Below, piece after piece: positions 25,348 to 34,237 of a stretch of DNA of 64,000 nt. A program made the translations under genes and the position numbers. Every line of letters starts with the position of its first letter. Position 1 is the stretch's first letter. The notes beneath the pieces were generated by a model. The model was not told the DNA's origin. It saw only the letters and a list, made by a program, of their open reading frames with translations, and did no database searches. This DNA is from Affinirhizobium lemnae (GTDB lineage: Bacteria > Pseudomonadota > Alphaproteobacteria > Rhizobiales > Rhizobiaceae). The stretch spans positions 25,050-89,049 of the forward strand of contig NZ_JALJQZ010000016.1 of NCBI RefSeq assembly GCF_022968395.1, in the 5' to 3' direction.

Positions 25348-27545
25348 GCCGCCCTCTGTCTGAAATAGCCGTCCTCAAGTACGGTGCTGCCGAGGAGGCC
25401 ATCATCTGACCTGTATGAAAGGGTGTATTCGGCGGATATGCTATCCGCAATCTGGTCGTAGTATCGTCCGCCGACCTCTTCGGGCTGAGAGAGGATGATG
25501 ACCTGACTTCCGCCATTTTTGAAGAAGTCGAGCACGCGCTCCCGATGTGCAGTGTCAAGACGGCCAAGCGGCGTATCGATGACCAACGGGAGCTGCGACC
25601 CTACCAGTCCTCCGACAGCCGAAATCAGCGATGTCGCGAATATCTGGTTTTCGCCCGCAGAGGCCTCCGCCTGGCTAATATCAGCCCCGGCCGCATCGAA
25701 AATCTTGACCGAGCCGTCTTCGTTGATTTCGATCCGCTGAATAACTGTCTTGTGTGCGAGCTGGCGGTAGTTTGACGAGACCTTGTCGGCCAAGGCGGCA
25801 TAATATTCAGGTACGATCTGATCGATGGCGTTCAGGATTTCAATGCGCAGACTTGTGGCGGCGTCTACCACGGGCAGCCCGGCAGCGGTTCCACGGCGCT
25901 GGATCAGCCTCCGCTCCAGATTCGTGCGCTTCGCCACCAGCTCGTTCTCGATATGCCACAGCTGTTGGGCAATCTCGCGTTGCTTTCTTTCTACCGCCTC
26001 AAGTTCACCGTTTATCTCGCGGAGAACTGCTGAGTAGCGGCTTCTGGCGGATTCAATGCCTTCTTCAAACTGGAGCGCTTCGTCGCTGTCTTTCACGATC
26101 TGACCAAGCTCTTTTGCCCGCCGGATAAATTCGGGTAGCTGGACTTTCGCATCCTGAACGCCTTGTCCGAGGCCCTGGATAACGCGTTCAACATCGTATC
26201 GGTCGAGGTATTTGTGGCGAGCCTGATCAGCTACATTCGCGGGGCGCGAGACTGTCCACGCTGATCGTACCCTCTCCTTTATCATTCTGCCTGTCGCGAG
26301 ATCGACCTTGGGCTCGATCTGATCGAGGGCATTTAAAAGGTTCTCAAGTGCAAGCTCGGACGGGTTGCCGTCCAGAACGCGGCTGCTTGCTGTCTTCTCA
26401 AGCGCGCTGATCGTTCTCTTCATCAACGGCCGACCGAAAAGCAGGTACGGGAGAAGCCGTGACGCGGTTGCGGCCATTTCGCTCCGGAGGCCGGCTAGTT
26501 GCTGGATCGCGTTATGTTTAGCTTCGAGCGTTTCGTGCCTGTCCTTGAAGCTCTGGTTCGTGAGTGCGCCCATGTCGTGAACGATCGCGTCGCGTCGCTG
26601 CTTGAGGGTGGCAGCCTCTGCTTCTACGGCGTCGCGTTCGCGTACACACTCGGCTTGCTTGTCTTCAAGTTCGGTAACATCCCGTCGTAGCTCTGCATCG
26701 ACATCCTCGTCGACAAGATCGCGAGAGCGATCTTTCACATAGTCGGAAAGGTCGGCAGCCAAACGCTTGAGCGACGAAATCCCCAAGGCGCTCTCAATTC
26801 CTATTCTGACCTGTTCTCTGATGTCCCTCCGGCCGAGCTCTACGACGCGCTCGCCATCGAATAGAAAAAACGGGATCATGCTGGCAGGGGCGACGATCGA
26901 GGCGACAAGGCTTTCGTAGAAAGATATAGGGTCTTCATCTTGAGGAACCGCCACGATATCGCGGTCCTTGCCAAGGCGGATCACGACCTCTTCGTCATCC
27001 TCGAACAACTGGCCATCATCATCGAAGTACCAGCGTCGTTCGATCTCCATCTGGCCGTTGGGTATCGATAGCTCCACAACTACGGACGACATCCGCTCGC
27101 CGCGATCGTAAGCTGGCTTGTGGAATGCCCGCTCGATAAAACTGCGGTATTCCGCTCGCCGGACGACTTCCGACGCCTGGACTGAGCCGCGACCACCATC
27201 GATGAAGCTGCCCACGCCATAGAGTCCCGCGATGAGGGCATCAAGAATACTCGTCTTGCCGTTCCCGTTGTTACCGCCGATCAGCACAATCGGACGGTCG
27301 GGCGCCGTTGTTGGAAACTCGAGGTCCGCGGCATCGAAGGCCTTCCAGTTGGACATCCTGATGCGTTTAAACTGGCATCTGCGCCGCAGACCATCGTGTA
27401 CTGCCGCTATCTGATTCCTGAGCTCCTCTGGCTCAATGGTGGTCGAAGCGAAAATGCTGTCGAAGTGAAGAAAAAGCCGTCGGCGGTTCTTATGGGAGCC
27501 AAGCATAGATTTGGCTTCCAGTAATTGTTCAAGAATATTACTCAT
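25344..27545 (-). CDS. DndD-like SMC-type ATPase (first copy)
   Basis: 733 residues. About 60 residues precede the ATPase start KRIRMSNWKAFDAADLEF; Walker A is GGNNGNGKTS, then PFFLFDGERVVELGRRDIRE matches the DndD FFFDGE segment. A coiled coil runs about 260-560 and the protein ends with SAGENQIFATSLISAVGG and Walker B LVIDTPLGRLDTAHRE. It is as close in plan to DndD as the 678-residue copy, so the operon holds two paralogous ATPases. Position directly after DndC makes this the canonical DndD slot. Confidence 0.85.
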   Translation of the reverse strand: MSNILEQLLEAKSMLGSHKNRRRLFLHFDSIFASTTIEPEELRNQIAAVHDGLRRRCQFKRIRMSNWKAFDAADLEFPTTAPDRPIVLIGGNNGNGKTSILDALIAGLYGVGSFIDGGRGSVQASEVVRRAEYRSFIERAFHKPAYDRGERMSSVVVELSIPNGQMEIERRWYFDDDGQLFEDDEEVVIRLGKDRDIVAVPQDEDPISFYESLVASIVAPASMIPFFLFDGERVVELGRRDIREQVRIGIESALGISSLKRLAADLSDYVKDRSRDLVDEDVDAELRRDVTELEDKQAECVRERDAVEAEAATLKQRRDAIVHDMGALTNQSFKDRHETLEAKHNAIQQLAGLRSEMAATASRLLPYLLFGRPLMKRTISALEKTASSRVLDGNPSELALENLLNALDQIEPKVDLATGRMIKERVRSAWTVSRPANVADQARHKYLDRYDVERVIQGLGQGVQDAKVQLPEFIRRAKELGQIVKDSDEALQFEEGIESARSRYSAVLREINGELEAVERKQREIAQQLWHIENELVAKRTNLERRLIQRRGTAAGLPVVDAATSLRIEILNAIDQIVPEYYAALADKVSSNYRQLAHKTVIQRIEINEDGSVKIFDAAGADISQAEASAGENQIFATSLISAVGGLVGSQLPLVIDTPLGRLDTAHRERVLDFFKNGGSQVIILSQPEEVGGRYYDQIADSISAEYTLSYRSDDGLLGSTVLEDGYFRQRAA

Positions 27546-27574
27546 CTACTCTAGCCATACGAGCTCGCGCCGTT

Positions 27575-28705
27575 CTAGGCAGAAAGATTAGAGAGATCTT
27601 CTGCCCATATTCTTTTGATGGTGGCGATTTCCTCGTCACTGATGAGTGCCAAGGAAACCTCCTCCTGCATGGCGACTAGCTTATCAAGGATTTGTCGTCT
27701 TGCGTCCAGTGTAAAGGGGCCTGGGATCAGACGACCATCTCCGACAAAATTCAGCTTTCCGTTGCGGCGGGTGGCCATTCTCATCGATCCGTCTTCGCGG
27801 ATTTCCTTGAGCCAGTCCCGGAATTCGAGAAGGGGCTCAAGATCTCCATAACCGGATTCGATGAACGATTCCGCGCTCTTGTCTTTCTCGACCACGGTAC
27901 ATGTCCAGCAACCAAACCGGGAGGAACTGGTCCCGCAAGACGGCGCTTCGCTCTTATCGGTGACAAGTGGACACTCCCCAGCGCCAGCGTTCCGGTACAT
28001 GGTCACCAGTTCGCGGTGCGTCCCTCCCCAAGGCGGGCTTGACTGCAACAGGGTCTGCCATACTTCTTCGGTGGTCAACTCGACGATCGGCTTATATACA
28101 TAGCATTTCTTCAGGCTGTTGTGAGCATTCAGACGCTCTCCGTTTTCATAGCGTTCGACGCTACGCGCTCTCTGAGACGACTCGGCTCTCCTCACCCCGA
28201 GTAGCAGGATGGCCTGTCCTGACTCATCAACCTGGTTCTGGATGTACTCTGTGGTCGGAATTATCTTCATCCGGTCAGTGCACCAGCGAAACATCCTGCT
28301 TGGTGACGGATAGCCGCGTCCGATGAGGTTTACCCAAAACGTGTGGTCGATATCCGGCACCGTCTTCGCGACAGTGACAGGGAGCCGCAATGCGTCGATC
28401 GAGCCCGCGATGCGATCCAGTACAGACTGAAGGTGGCTCGCGATAACCGGAGATTCGACAAGCGTGTCGTTCGCTACCACGTGAACACGCCTGGTGCGAA
28501 GGCGGGGCGGCAGGGCCAGCAGCATCTCGAAAACGAGCTGGGCCAGCAACGTGCTGTCCTTGCCACCGGAGAAACCGATGATCCAAGGGGTGGAATGCGG
28601 CTGCACGTATTCATCGCGGAGATCAGCGAGCACCGATTTCAGTTTATCCGGGAGTCCCGGCTTAGCTGCAGCCTGGGCACTCGCTTGGTTGACCACGATG
28701 TTCAT
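27575..28705 (-). CDS. dndC: DNA phosphorothioation sulfurtransferase DndC
   Basis: 376 residues of the PAPS-reductase-like family. The PP-loop SGGKDST (46-52) binds ATP, and cysteines in FRWCTDRMK and in the cluster GECPLV, SCGTSS, FGCWTC fit the iron-sulfur site of DndC. The enzyme activates the DNA backbone and transfers sulfur supplied by DndA. It overlaps dndA by 4 nt, and the first DndD-like gene follows after 29 nt. Confidence 0.92.
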   Translation of the reverse strand: MNIVVNQASAQAAAKPGLPDKLKSVLADLRDEYVQPHSTPWIIGFSGGKDSTLLAQLVFEMLLALPPRLRTRRVHVVANDTLVESPVIASHLQSVLDRIAGSIDALRLPVTVAKTVPDIDHTFWVNLIGRGYPSPSRMFRWCTDRMKIIPTTEYIQNQVDESGQAILLLGVRRAESSQRARSVERYENGERLNAHNSLKKCYVYKPIVELTTEEVWQTLLQSSPPWGGTHRELVTMYRNAGAGECPLVTDKSEAPSCGTSSSRFGCWTCTVVEKDKSAESFIESGYGDLEPLLEFRDWLKEIREDGSMRMATRRNGKLNFVGDGRLIPGPFTLDARRQILDKLVAMQEEVSLALISDEEIATIKRIWAEDLSNLSA

Positions 28706-29850
28706 GCTCGTCTCCGAATGGATCGCAACTCACTGACACTCGCCGTAATAGCCCGTGCTGCGATCTCGATATCATGTTCCGTTGTAAGCGGTCCGAGTCC
28801 GATGCGAATGGCCGACTCCGCCATATGTCTCGGCAGCCCCATCGCCAGTAATACAGGCGATGGCTCAAGCGATTTCGCGCTGCACGTCGATCCCGTCGAG
28901 ACCGACACTGATTGCTGAAGGTGATACGCTAGCGCCTCACCATCCACATCGTCGAAAGAAATGTTGATGTTACCCGGAAGACGGGCGGTCGCCGATCCAT
29001 TCAACTTTGATCCGGAAATCGCCAGAAGCTCCGTTAGGAGCGAGTCGCGCAAACGACGCACGCGATCACTGGTTTCAGCCAGCTCCTGCTCGGCAAGCTG
29101 ACAGGCAACACCGAAACCGACACACAGGGGAGTGGGGAGAGTGCCGGATCGCAGCCCTGCTTCCTGTCCGCCACCAGCAAGCTGCGGTTTCAACTTTGGC
29201 TTAACAAGCCGTCTCACGTAAAGAGCCCCGATACCCCCTGGCCCACCGAGCTTATGGCTCGAGATGCTCGCCAGATCGAGAACGCGTAGATCGAGTTCGA
29301 TCTTGCCAGCGGCTTGAGCTAGATCAGAGTGGAGTAAGCCACCGCGAGTCCTGACAAGCTTAGAAAGCGCTGCTAGCGGTTGCAACACTCCGACTTCGTG
29401 GTTCGCCGCTGCGACCGACACGATACCCGTATCGGTGGTAATCATTTCTGCCGCAGCGTCAAGATCTATCAGCCCATCCGAGTGGACGGGAAGGAAAACG
29501 ACCTCAAAGTTATCACGGCGAAGCGCTTGTGCCGCCTTCAATACCGAAGGATGTTCAACTGCGCCAATAACGACCTTTTTCTTGTTTTGAGCAGCCAATA
29601 GATCCCGTAGACCCGAAAAGACGAGGTTGTTGGCTTCGGTAGCACCAGAGGTGAATACGATCTCTGAAGGACGAGCTCCGATTAGGTGGGCAACTTGTCC
29701 ACGAGAGTTTTCCACCGCATCGTGGGCTAACGTGCCGTGAATGTGAGTGGAGTGCGGGTTTGAATCGAAGCGTTCATAAGCTTCGAAGGTTGCCGCCCTA
29801 GCGGCCGGATGCATCGGCGCGTGCGAATGATAGTCGAGATAAACCGGCAT
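28702..29850 (-). CDS. dndA: Cysteine desulfurase DndA (IscS-like)
   Basis: 382 residues. PLP-enzyme features are SGATEANNL, EHPSVL, the Schiff-base Lys200 in SISSHKLGGPGG and the catalytic Cys323 in STGSTCSAKSLEPS, which receives the sulfur from cysteine. First gene of the Dnd operon, overlapping dndC by 4 nt. The start at 29850 gives MPVYLDYHSHAPMHP, the usual N-terminus. It supplies sulfur for phosphorothioation, but as an IscS relative it could also serve Fe-S assembly of DndC. Confidence 0.93.
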   Translation of the reverse strand: MPVYLDYHSHAPMHPAARAATFEAYERFDSNPHSTHIHGTLAHDAVENSRGQVAHLIGARPSEIVFTSGATEANNLVFSGLRDLLAAQNKKKVVIGAVEHPSVLKAAQALRRDNFEVVFLPVHSDGLIDLDAAAEMITTDTGIVSVAAANHEVGVLQPLAALSKLVRTRGGLLHSDLAQAAGKIELDLRVLDLASISSHKLGGPGGIGALYVRRLVKPKLKPQLAGGGQEAGLRSGTLPTPLCVGFGVACQLAEQELAETSDRVRRLRDSLLTELLAISGSKLNGSATARLPGNINISFDDVDGEALAYHLQQSVSVSTGSTCSAKSLEPSPVLLAMGLPRHMAESAIRIGLGPLTTEHDIEIAARAITASVSELRSIRRRA

Positions 29851-30582
29851 AAGCCCATCACTTCGTTAAGTCCGCTCAAACTAAGCGAGCCCGCGTTCGA
29901 CCACGATGATACACGGATTCGCAGCAAATCATTCACAAAGCTTACAACGGTCCCCAAAAAACAGACGAGCAGCGCGGCGCATCAAAACCGACCCGCACTC
30001 CGCGGACGCATTTACATCTGACTAAGCCATAATAGCCCATGGACTGTGACATGAGCCATTGATTTTACGGGAACTTCTAGATCACCTGTCGTAGGTTCGA
30101 TTCCGTTCAAGGCGCAGGCGACTACGACCATGATCTTGGGGTCGCGCAATATGTGCGCGTGCCGACGACCGTCGCGAGGGCGATGCGCCATGTCATTCCG
30201 GCGCGATGAAACCATCATTCGCCCGCAGGCTGATGTTTCGCATGTTTCTGCAGCGCATTGCGATCCATGATGCTCCAGGCATGCTCTCTGAATAGCACTG
30301 GATTATCAGTCGTTCGGGGATCCCTTCGAACCCAAACCGTCTGCCGCGCGTAGCTGCTCCGAAGGAGCAAAAGAGGTGCCATACGGAGAGGTATATTCTC
30401 TCTCAACATTAGCCAATTACACCGACAAGGGAGGGTTGCGTCAACGATACGCGGTACCCCCAATTTCGCCGCTGCGCAACGAAATCGGCTCCCCCACGCC
30501 CCGTAGGCCGCCTTCGGCGGTCATTGACCCAAACCCTCCCTTATGGGGCCGGCACCTTTGTTTTCATTCAGAGGAGCTGACG
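29851..30582. other. Long intergenic region upstream of the Dnd operon
   Basis: About 730 bp without a recognisable gene. The side next to dndA should hold the operon promoter; TATCAT, read on the minus strand near 29908, is a possible -10. GGTTCGATTCC at 30094-30104 looks like a tRNA T-loop but no cloverleaf surrounds it. Two short minus-strand frames (30012-30218 and 30215-30463) overlap by 4 nt but match nothing I know. The right part is the leader of the small gene at 30583. Confidence 0.45.
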
Positions 30583-30747
30583 ATGACCACTTACGACCAC
30601 ATCAACGAACTGCGCGCTGAACTTGCAGCGTCCATCGACCAGGCCGAGCGCCAGCAGATCGCAGCCGAGCTGGCGTCAGCCGAAGCGAAGCTTGCCGAAG
30701 AGGATGCTGCTTTCGAAGCGCTGATCAGCGACGAGCCGCCCCACTAG
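30583..30747 (+). CDS. Small conserved plasmid protein (54 aa)
   Basis: Starts at ATG 30583 after GAGGAG. The product is almost wholly helical and acidic (MTTYDHINELRAELAASIDQ, then ERQQIAAELASAEAKLAEED). Similar small proteins accompany plasmid genes in rhizobia; its function is unknown. It is preceded by a C-rich leader of the kind seen before several genes in this window. Confidence 0.6.
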   Translation: MTTYDHINELRAELAASIDQAERQQIAAELASAEAKLAEEDAAFEALISDEPPH

Positions 30748-30758
30748 GGCGGCTTCTC
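30734..30758. terminator. Terminator overlapping the stop of the 54-aa gene
   Basis: AGCCGCCC (30734-30741) pairs with GGGCGGCT (30747-30754), followed by TTCTC. The left arm lies inside the end of the coding region, and the hairpin separates this gene from the converging umuC. Confidence 0.6.
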
Positions 30759-30774
30759 ACTCATGGCCTAAACC

Positions 30775-32046
30775 TCATCTTGCCAGCGCGACTGGCAGCT
30801 CCTTTATGTTGGTCGTGTATCGCGGCGATCGGCGGTCAAACTTCGCTTGCCAGTCACGCTTGATTCCGGCCGACGCAGGGATGAGCGATCCTCGCCCGAA
30901 TTTGCCGTTGACCGCATCGAGTGCGGTCATCAGCCGTTCCGACTGGTCACGGTCCCGTGCCTCGAATAGAGGGCGCGGCTGTGATTGCGCCGGCACCAGA
31001 TCATTCATGATGATGCCGGCCTTGGCGTAGCGATGGCCGTTCCTGAAGATCTTGCGCACTCCGCTCTTAGCGGCCCGGATCAGGTCGAAAGTGTCGTTGG
31101 AAGCCTCGGGAAAATGGACCGTCGTCTGTGCCGAGTGCGGTCTGTCCTTCGAGTTGAAGCGCGATGTGTGCATGAAGACCGCCATATATGTCGCCTCGAG
31201 GCCATGACGCCGCAGTTTTTCCCCTGCCCTCGCTGCATAGGCCGCGACCGCCTCGAGCATTGGGGCCAGATCCGTAACCGGCGTTCCAAAGGATCGGGTT
31301 ACGGCGCAGCCCTTCCGTTGTGGCGCCACGTCTTCGAGCGGCAGGCATGAAATGCCCTGCAGCTCCAGAACCGTCCTTTCGCCCACCACGCTCAGGAGAT
31401 TGCGAGCAAGCCGCGCATCAACGCGGGCCAGGTCGCCGGCTGTCTCAATGCCCAGGCCGAAGAGTTTTCGCTCTGATGCCGATCCAACGCCCCAAACCTC
31501 TCCCACCTCGACGCGATCGAGCCAGCTTTGTCGAACGGCTGCATCTGTCAGATCGCAGACGCCGCCAAGCTCCGGGTTCCTCTTTGCAACGTGGTTTGCG
31601 AACTTCGCCAGTGTCTTGCTCGGGCCAATGCCGACACATGTCGGGATCCCGGTCCATTGCTGAACCGTGGACCGAAGATCGCGGCCGAAAGTAACGCGAT
31701 CGGCGGGCCTGATGTCGGTCATATCCAAAAAGCTTTCATCGATCGAATAGACCTCAACATCCGGAGACCATTGCCGATAGATCGCATTCAGCCTGGCGCT
31801 CATGTCGCCATAAAGGGTGTAATTGCTAGAGTAGACCGCCACGCCGTTATCGCGACAGAGGTCACGGATCTTGAAGTATGGTTCGCCCATGCCAATTCCG
31901 AGCGCCTTGGCCTCCGCCGTCCTGGCGACGGCACAGCCGTCATTGTTGGACAGAACAATCACCGGGCGCTTGGCGATTGACGGGTCGAAGACGCGCTCGC
32001 AGGAGCAATAGAATGAGTTGCCGTCAATCAGCGCGAAGGAGGTCAT
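30775..32046 (-). CDS. umuC: Y-family DNA polymerase UmuC (polymerase V catalytic subunit)
   Basis: 423 residues from ATG 32046, which overlaps umuD by 4 nt; an in-frame extension to 32322 lies inside umuD and is not real. Motifs are [19 protein letters not shown] with the first catalytic Asp, [25 protein letters not shown] with the other acidic residues and the helix-hairpin region. The C-terminal UmuC-specific part includes [12 protein letters not shown]. With UmuD' it performs error-prone lesion bypass. Plasmid-borne copies like this raise mutation after DNA damage. Confidence 0.94.
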   Translation of the reverse strand: MTSFALIDGNSFYCSCERVFDPSIAKRPVIVLSNNDGCAVARTAEAKALGIGMGEPYFKIRDLCRDNGVAVYSSNYTLYGDMSARLNAIYRQWSPDVEVYSIDESFLDMTDIRPADRVTFGRDLRSTVQQWTGIPTCVGIGPSKTLAKFANHVAKRNPELGGVCDLTDAAVRQSWLDRVEVGEVWGVGSASERKLFGLGIETAGDLARVDARLARNLLSVVGERTVLELQGISCLPLEDVAPQRKGCAVTRSFGTPVTDLAPMLEAVAAYAARAGEKLRRHGLEATYMAVFMHTSRFNSKDRPHSAQTTVHFPEASNDTFDLIRAAKSGVRKIFRNGHRYAKAGIIMNDLVPAQSQPRPLFEARDRDQSERLMTALDAVNGKFGRGSLIPASAGIKRDWQAKFDRRSPRYTTNIKELPVALAR

Positions 32047-32474
32047 ACCTTTCTCCTCGGTCGCAGCCAATGAACGTTGCAGAGTGCCACGCCCCAGATC
32101 TCGACTTCTGCGATCTCCGGAAGGTCGAACAGCGGCATGTCCGAATTCTCGAACATCAGCCGCGGGCGACCACCTGTCATGCGCAGCCGCTTCAACGACC
32201 GCTCGCCATGTACGGTCGCTACGACAATATCGCCGTCGACCGGGCGCAGGCTGCGGTCGACCACGATCAAATCCCCGTGGAAGATTCCCGCGTCTCGCAT
32301 CGAATTGCCGTCGACCTTCCACAAGAACGTCGCCGGCGGGTTCCGGATCAGGAGCTTTGTGAGGTCAATCGATTCTTCGATGTAGTCATCTGCGGGTGAC
32401 GGAAAGCCGGCGCATAACCCATGGAGCATGAGAGGCACATAGACTTCTGCCTCGATTTTCAGGCCGGCGAGCAT
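32043..32474 (-). CDS. umuD: UmuD, self-cleaving subunit of polymerase V
   Basis: 143 residues. The cleavage site lies in [20 protein letters not shown] (Ala-Gly near residues 22-23), with catalytic Ser in [11 protein letters not shown] and Lys in GERSLKRLR. RecA filaments trigger self-cleavage to UmuD', which activates UmuC. A perfect LexA box lies 35 bp upstream. Confidence 0.93.
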   Translation of the reverse strand: MLAGLKIEAEVYVPLMLHGLCAGFPSPADDYIEESIDLTKLLIRNPPATFLWKVDGNSMRDAGIFHGDLIVVDRSLRPVDGDIVVATVHGERSLKRLRMTGGRPRLMFENSDMPLFDLPEIAEVEIWGVALCNVHWLRPRRKV

Positions 32475-32508
32475 TTCAAGCTGGTCCTTTCGTGATACGG
32501 AATGAAAG

Positions 32509-32523
32509 GAACAAACAGGGAAC
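32509..32523 (-). promoter_or_regulatory. LexA (SOS) box of umuDC, alphaproteobacterial type
   Basis: GAAC-AAACAGG-GAAC, read on the minus strand as GTTC-N7-GTTC, is the exact consensus of the alphaproteobacterial LexA site. It is 35 bp upstream of the umuD start. It supports both SOS control and the taxonomic assignment. Confidence 0.85.
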
Positions 32524-32651
32524 TCATGGGCCGCTAAAAGTCAAGATGGAACATGACGCGAGCCTAATCTGCAGATTTGCACCTGACGCGAGTGTCCGCG
32601 TGGTGTTAACTTTTTGAGGCGTTGTCACAATGGAGAGGAATAAGGATCGCC

Positions 32652-32999
32652 ATGACTGACGAAGTGGAACACCTGTCAAACACGCTGATGTGGACCGTCG
32701 GCATGATCACCCAAGCCGGGCCAGACGACCTCAAACGTGTGGCAAATGCCTATCGAGAAGCGCAGGATCTGGTTTCGCAGATTCCAAAGACCGAGGAAGG
32801 CGCGCGGCCTCGCATCGTCGCGTGCTTCCACAGGTCAGACAAATATCGCGCTGCGGACGATATCGCCTGCGTTGGATGGATCCTAACGGCGATCCAGGAG
32901 CGCGTGAACGAAGGCGATCTGCGAGACTGGAGGAAATTGCGAACAGTCGTAAAGCAGATGCTAAAGCTGCTGCCGGAGCCGACGCGCTCGCTTCACTGA
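32652..32999 (+). CDS. Hypothetical protein (115 aa)
   Basis: Starts at ATG 32652 (MTDEVEHLSNTLMWTVGMIT) after GAGGAATAAGGA; a start at 32622 is less likely. It is a helical, soluble protein that I do not recognise. It is divergent from umuD with about 180 bp between them and overlaps the next, converging gene by 7 nt. Confidence 0.6.
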   Translation: MTDEVEHLSNTLMWTVGMITQAGPDDLKRVANAYREAQDLVSQIPKTEEGARPRIVACFHRSDKYRAADDIACVGWILTAIQERVNEGDLRDWRKLRTVVKQMLKLLPEPTRSLH

Positions 33000-33334
33000 A
33001 TATTTGGTGTATCGAGAAGATGTTCAAAGCCCTCCCAGGTCGCCTTGTCGTCCACCCAATGACGCTGAAGCTCTTTCCATCTTCTGTCCGCCGAAACCTG
33101 CATCTTCGCGATGGTCTCAAGGAGTTGGCGCGAGAATAGCAGCTCGTCCTGTTGAGCGGTTTTGAATATGATACCGCCCTCTGGGTCATAGGAAACGTGA
33201 AGCAGCTGATTGTCCGCATCGAGGACGAACATGGACACTTCCGGTTCGTCATCCTCGTTTTTGGTTACGATCAGCGTATCGACTGGGTAGCCGCCGGTTG
33301 CCTTTTGCAGTGCCTGGTCAAAAGCATTGGTCAT
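32993..33334 (-). CDS. Hypothetical protein (113 aa)
   Basis: Starts MTNAFDQALQKATGGYPVDT and has an alternating strand pattern (EVSMFVLDADNQLLHVSYDP). No family is recognised. It converges with and overlaps the preceding plus-strand gene by 7 nt. Confidence 0.6.
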   Translation of the reverse strand: MTNAFDQALQKATGGYPVDTLIVTKNEDDEPEVSMFVLDADNQLLHVSYDPEGGIIFKTAQQDELLFSRQLLETIAKMQVSADRRWKELQRHWVDDKATWEGFEHLLDTPNIQ

Positions 33335-33673
33335 GGGATCACCTTTCCTGTCACTGTCGAATCTAACGGAACGGTTTTGGCGGGGGAAGTCGGTCCCGGC
33401 TTCCGCTTCGCGGCGCTATGCTAAGCCTCCTGCGGCTTCCCTTCTTCCGTCAAAACCGTGTCGAGAATTCCCGCTTTCCCGCCCCTGAAGGAGGAGCGGC
33501 GCTATGCTGAAAGCTCCGATGTTCTTCATTGTCCTTCTCGGATCTCGGACTGGCGCCGATCGATCCGAGCGGTGCCTTCGCCAGAAGGGGGGAAGGACGC
33601 CGCATGAGCGCCGGCTATTCGCCAATGGCGGCCGGCGCGCGGTGGAAACCAGAGCCAACCCATTGAGTGCAAG
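33335..33673. other. Gene-free stretch with a 13-bp direct repeat
   Basis: GCGGCGCTATGCT occurs at 33410-33422 and again at 33496-33508. Short open frames here have no coding character. The repeat may mark a duplicated gene start or recombination point. Confidence 0.4.
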
Positions 33674-34237
33674 TTATGGCGCGGCTTTCGCCGCGCCATT
33701 CCCTTTCTGCTTCTCGATCGTCCGGGGCTCCATGGCAAGCACAAGATCATGCACCATCTTCAAGGTCGTATCGTCGAGCTTTTTCAGGTGGTCGGCCGTT
33801 TCCTCCATCAGCTGGTCTCTCAGGGCTTCGCGTGACGCGGCTTTGGAGTGAGAGGGCTGTTCGTTGACGAGAGGATCGAAGAACTCTTCCGGGGTGATAT
33901 TCAGGACTTCGAAAACGTGGAGTAGGCGTCCGACGGTCATCAAGGATGAGGCGTTTTCGTAGCGGGCGTAGGTAGCCTCCTTTACCCCTAGCAGCATAGC
34001 GACTTTGGCTTGCGCAAGTTGTCGATCGGTTCGAAGCTCTCGGAGCCTTTGTGCGACAAGCAGATCCAGTTGCCTGAGATCGATGATCTTTCCGTCGAGC
34101 CGTTTGCGATAAACCGGATGATCTTTGTCTGGGTCGTCAACGCGTTCAAGTCCGAGATAGCTTACCCACTGCTCGAGTCCGAAACCTGCCATTGCCGCCA
34201 ACCACACTGGAATTTCATCGTTGTTCCTCCGGGACAA
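33674..34237 (-). CDS. Xre-family HTH transcriptional regulator (187 aa)
   Basis: A Cro/C1-type HTH lies in the middle (LRELRTDRQLAQAKVAMLLG, then VKEATYARYENASSLMTVGR), preceded by about 60 residues containing FGLEQWVSYLGLERVDDPD. The C-terminal helical part, DQLMEETADHLKKLDDTTLKM, probably mediates oligomerisation. The target is unknown. Confidence 0.82.
   Translation of the reverse strand: MSRRNNDEIPVWLAAMAGFGLEQWVSYLGLERVDDPDKDHPVYRKRLDGKIIDLRQLDLLVAQRLRELRTDRQLAQAKVAMLLGVKEATYARYENASSLMTVGRLLHVFEVLNITPEEFFDPLVNEQPSHSKAASREALRDQLMEETADHLKKLDDTTLKMVHDLVLAMEPRTIEKQKGNGAAKAAP

Noticed and set aside
30060..30125. tRNA-like T-loop GGTTCGATTCC near 30094
   Set aside because: The flanking bases do not form the T-stem and no anticodon or acceptor stem can be built on either strand. 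It could be a leftover attachment-site fragment, but this is not supported.
30012..30463. Two minus-strand frames overlapping by 4 nt (68 and 82 aa)
   Set aside because: No ribosome-binding site, no family resemblance and irregular amino-acid composition. The overlap alone is weak evidence.
32047..32322. N-terminal extension of umuC
   Set aside because: It lies inside umuD in another frame. The ATG at 32046 gives the standard UmuC start and a 4-nt overlap.
33504..33851. Plus-strand frame of 115 aa opposite the Xre gene
   Set aside because: Its second half is antisense to the Xre regulator and its first half has no coding character.
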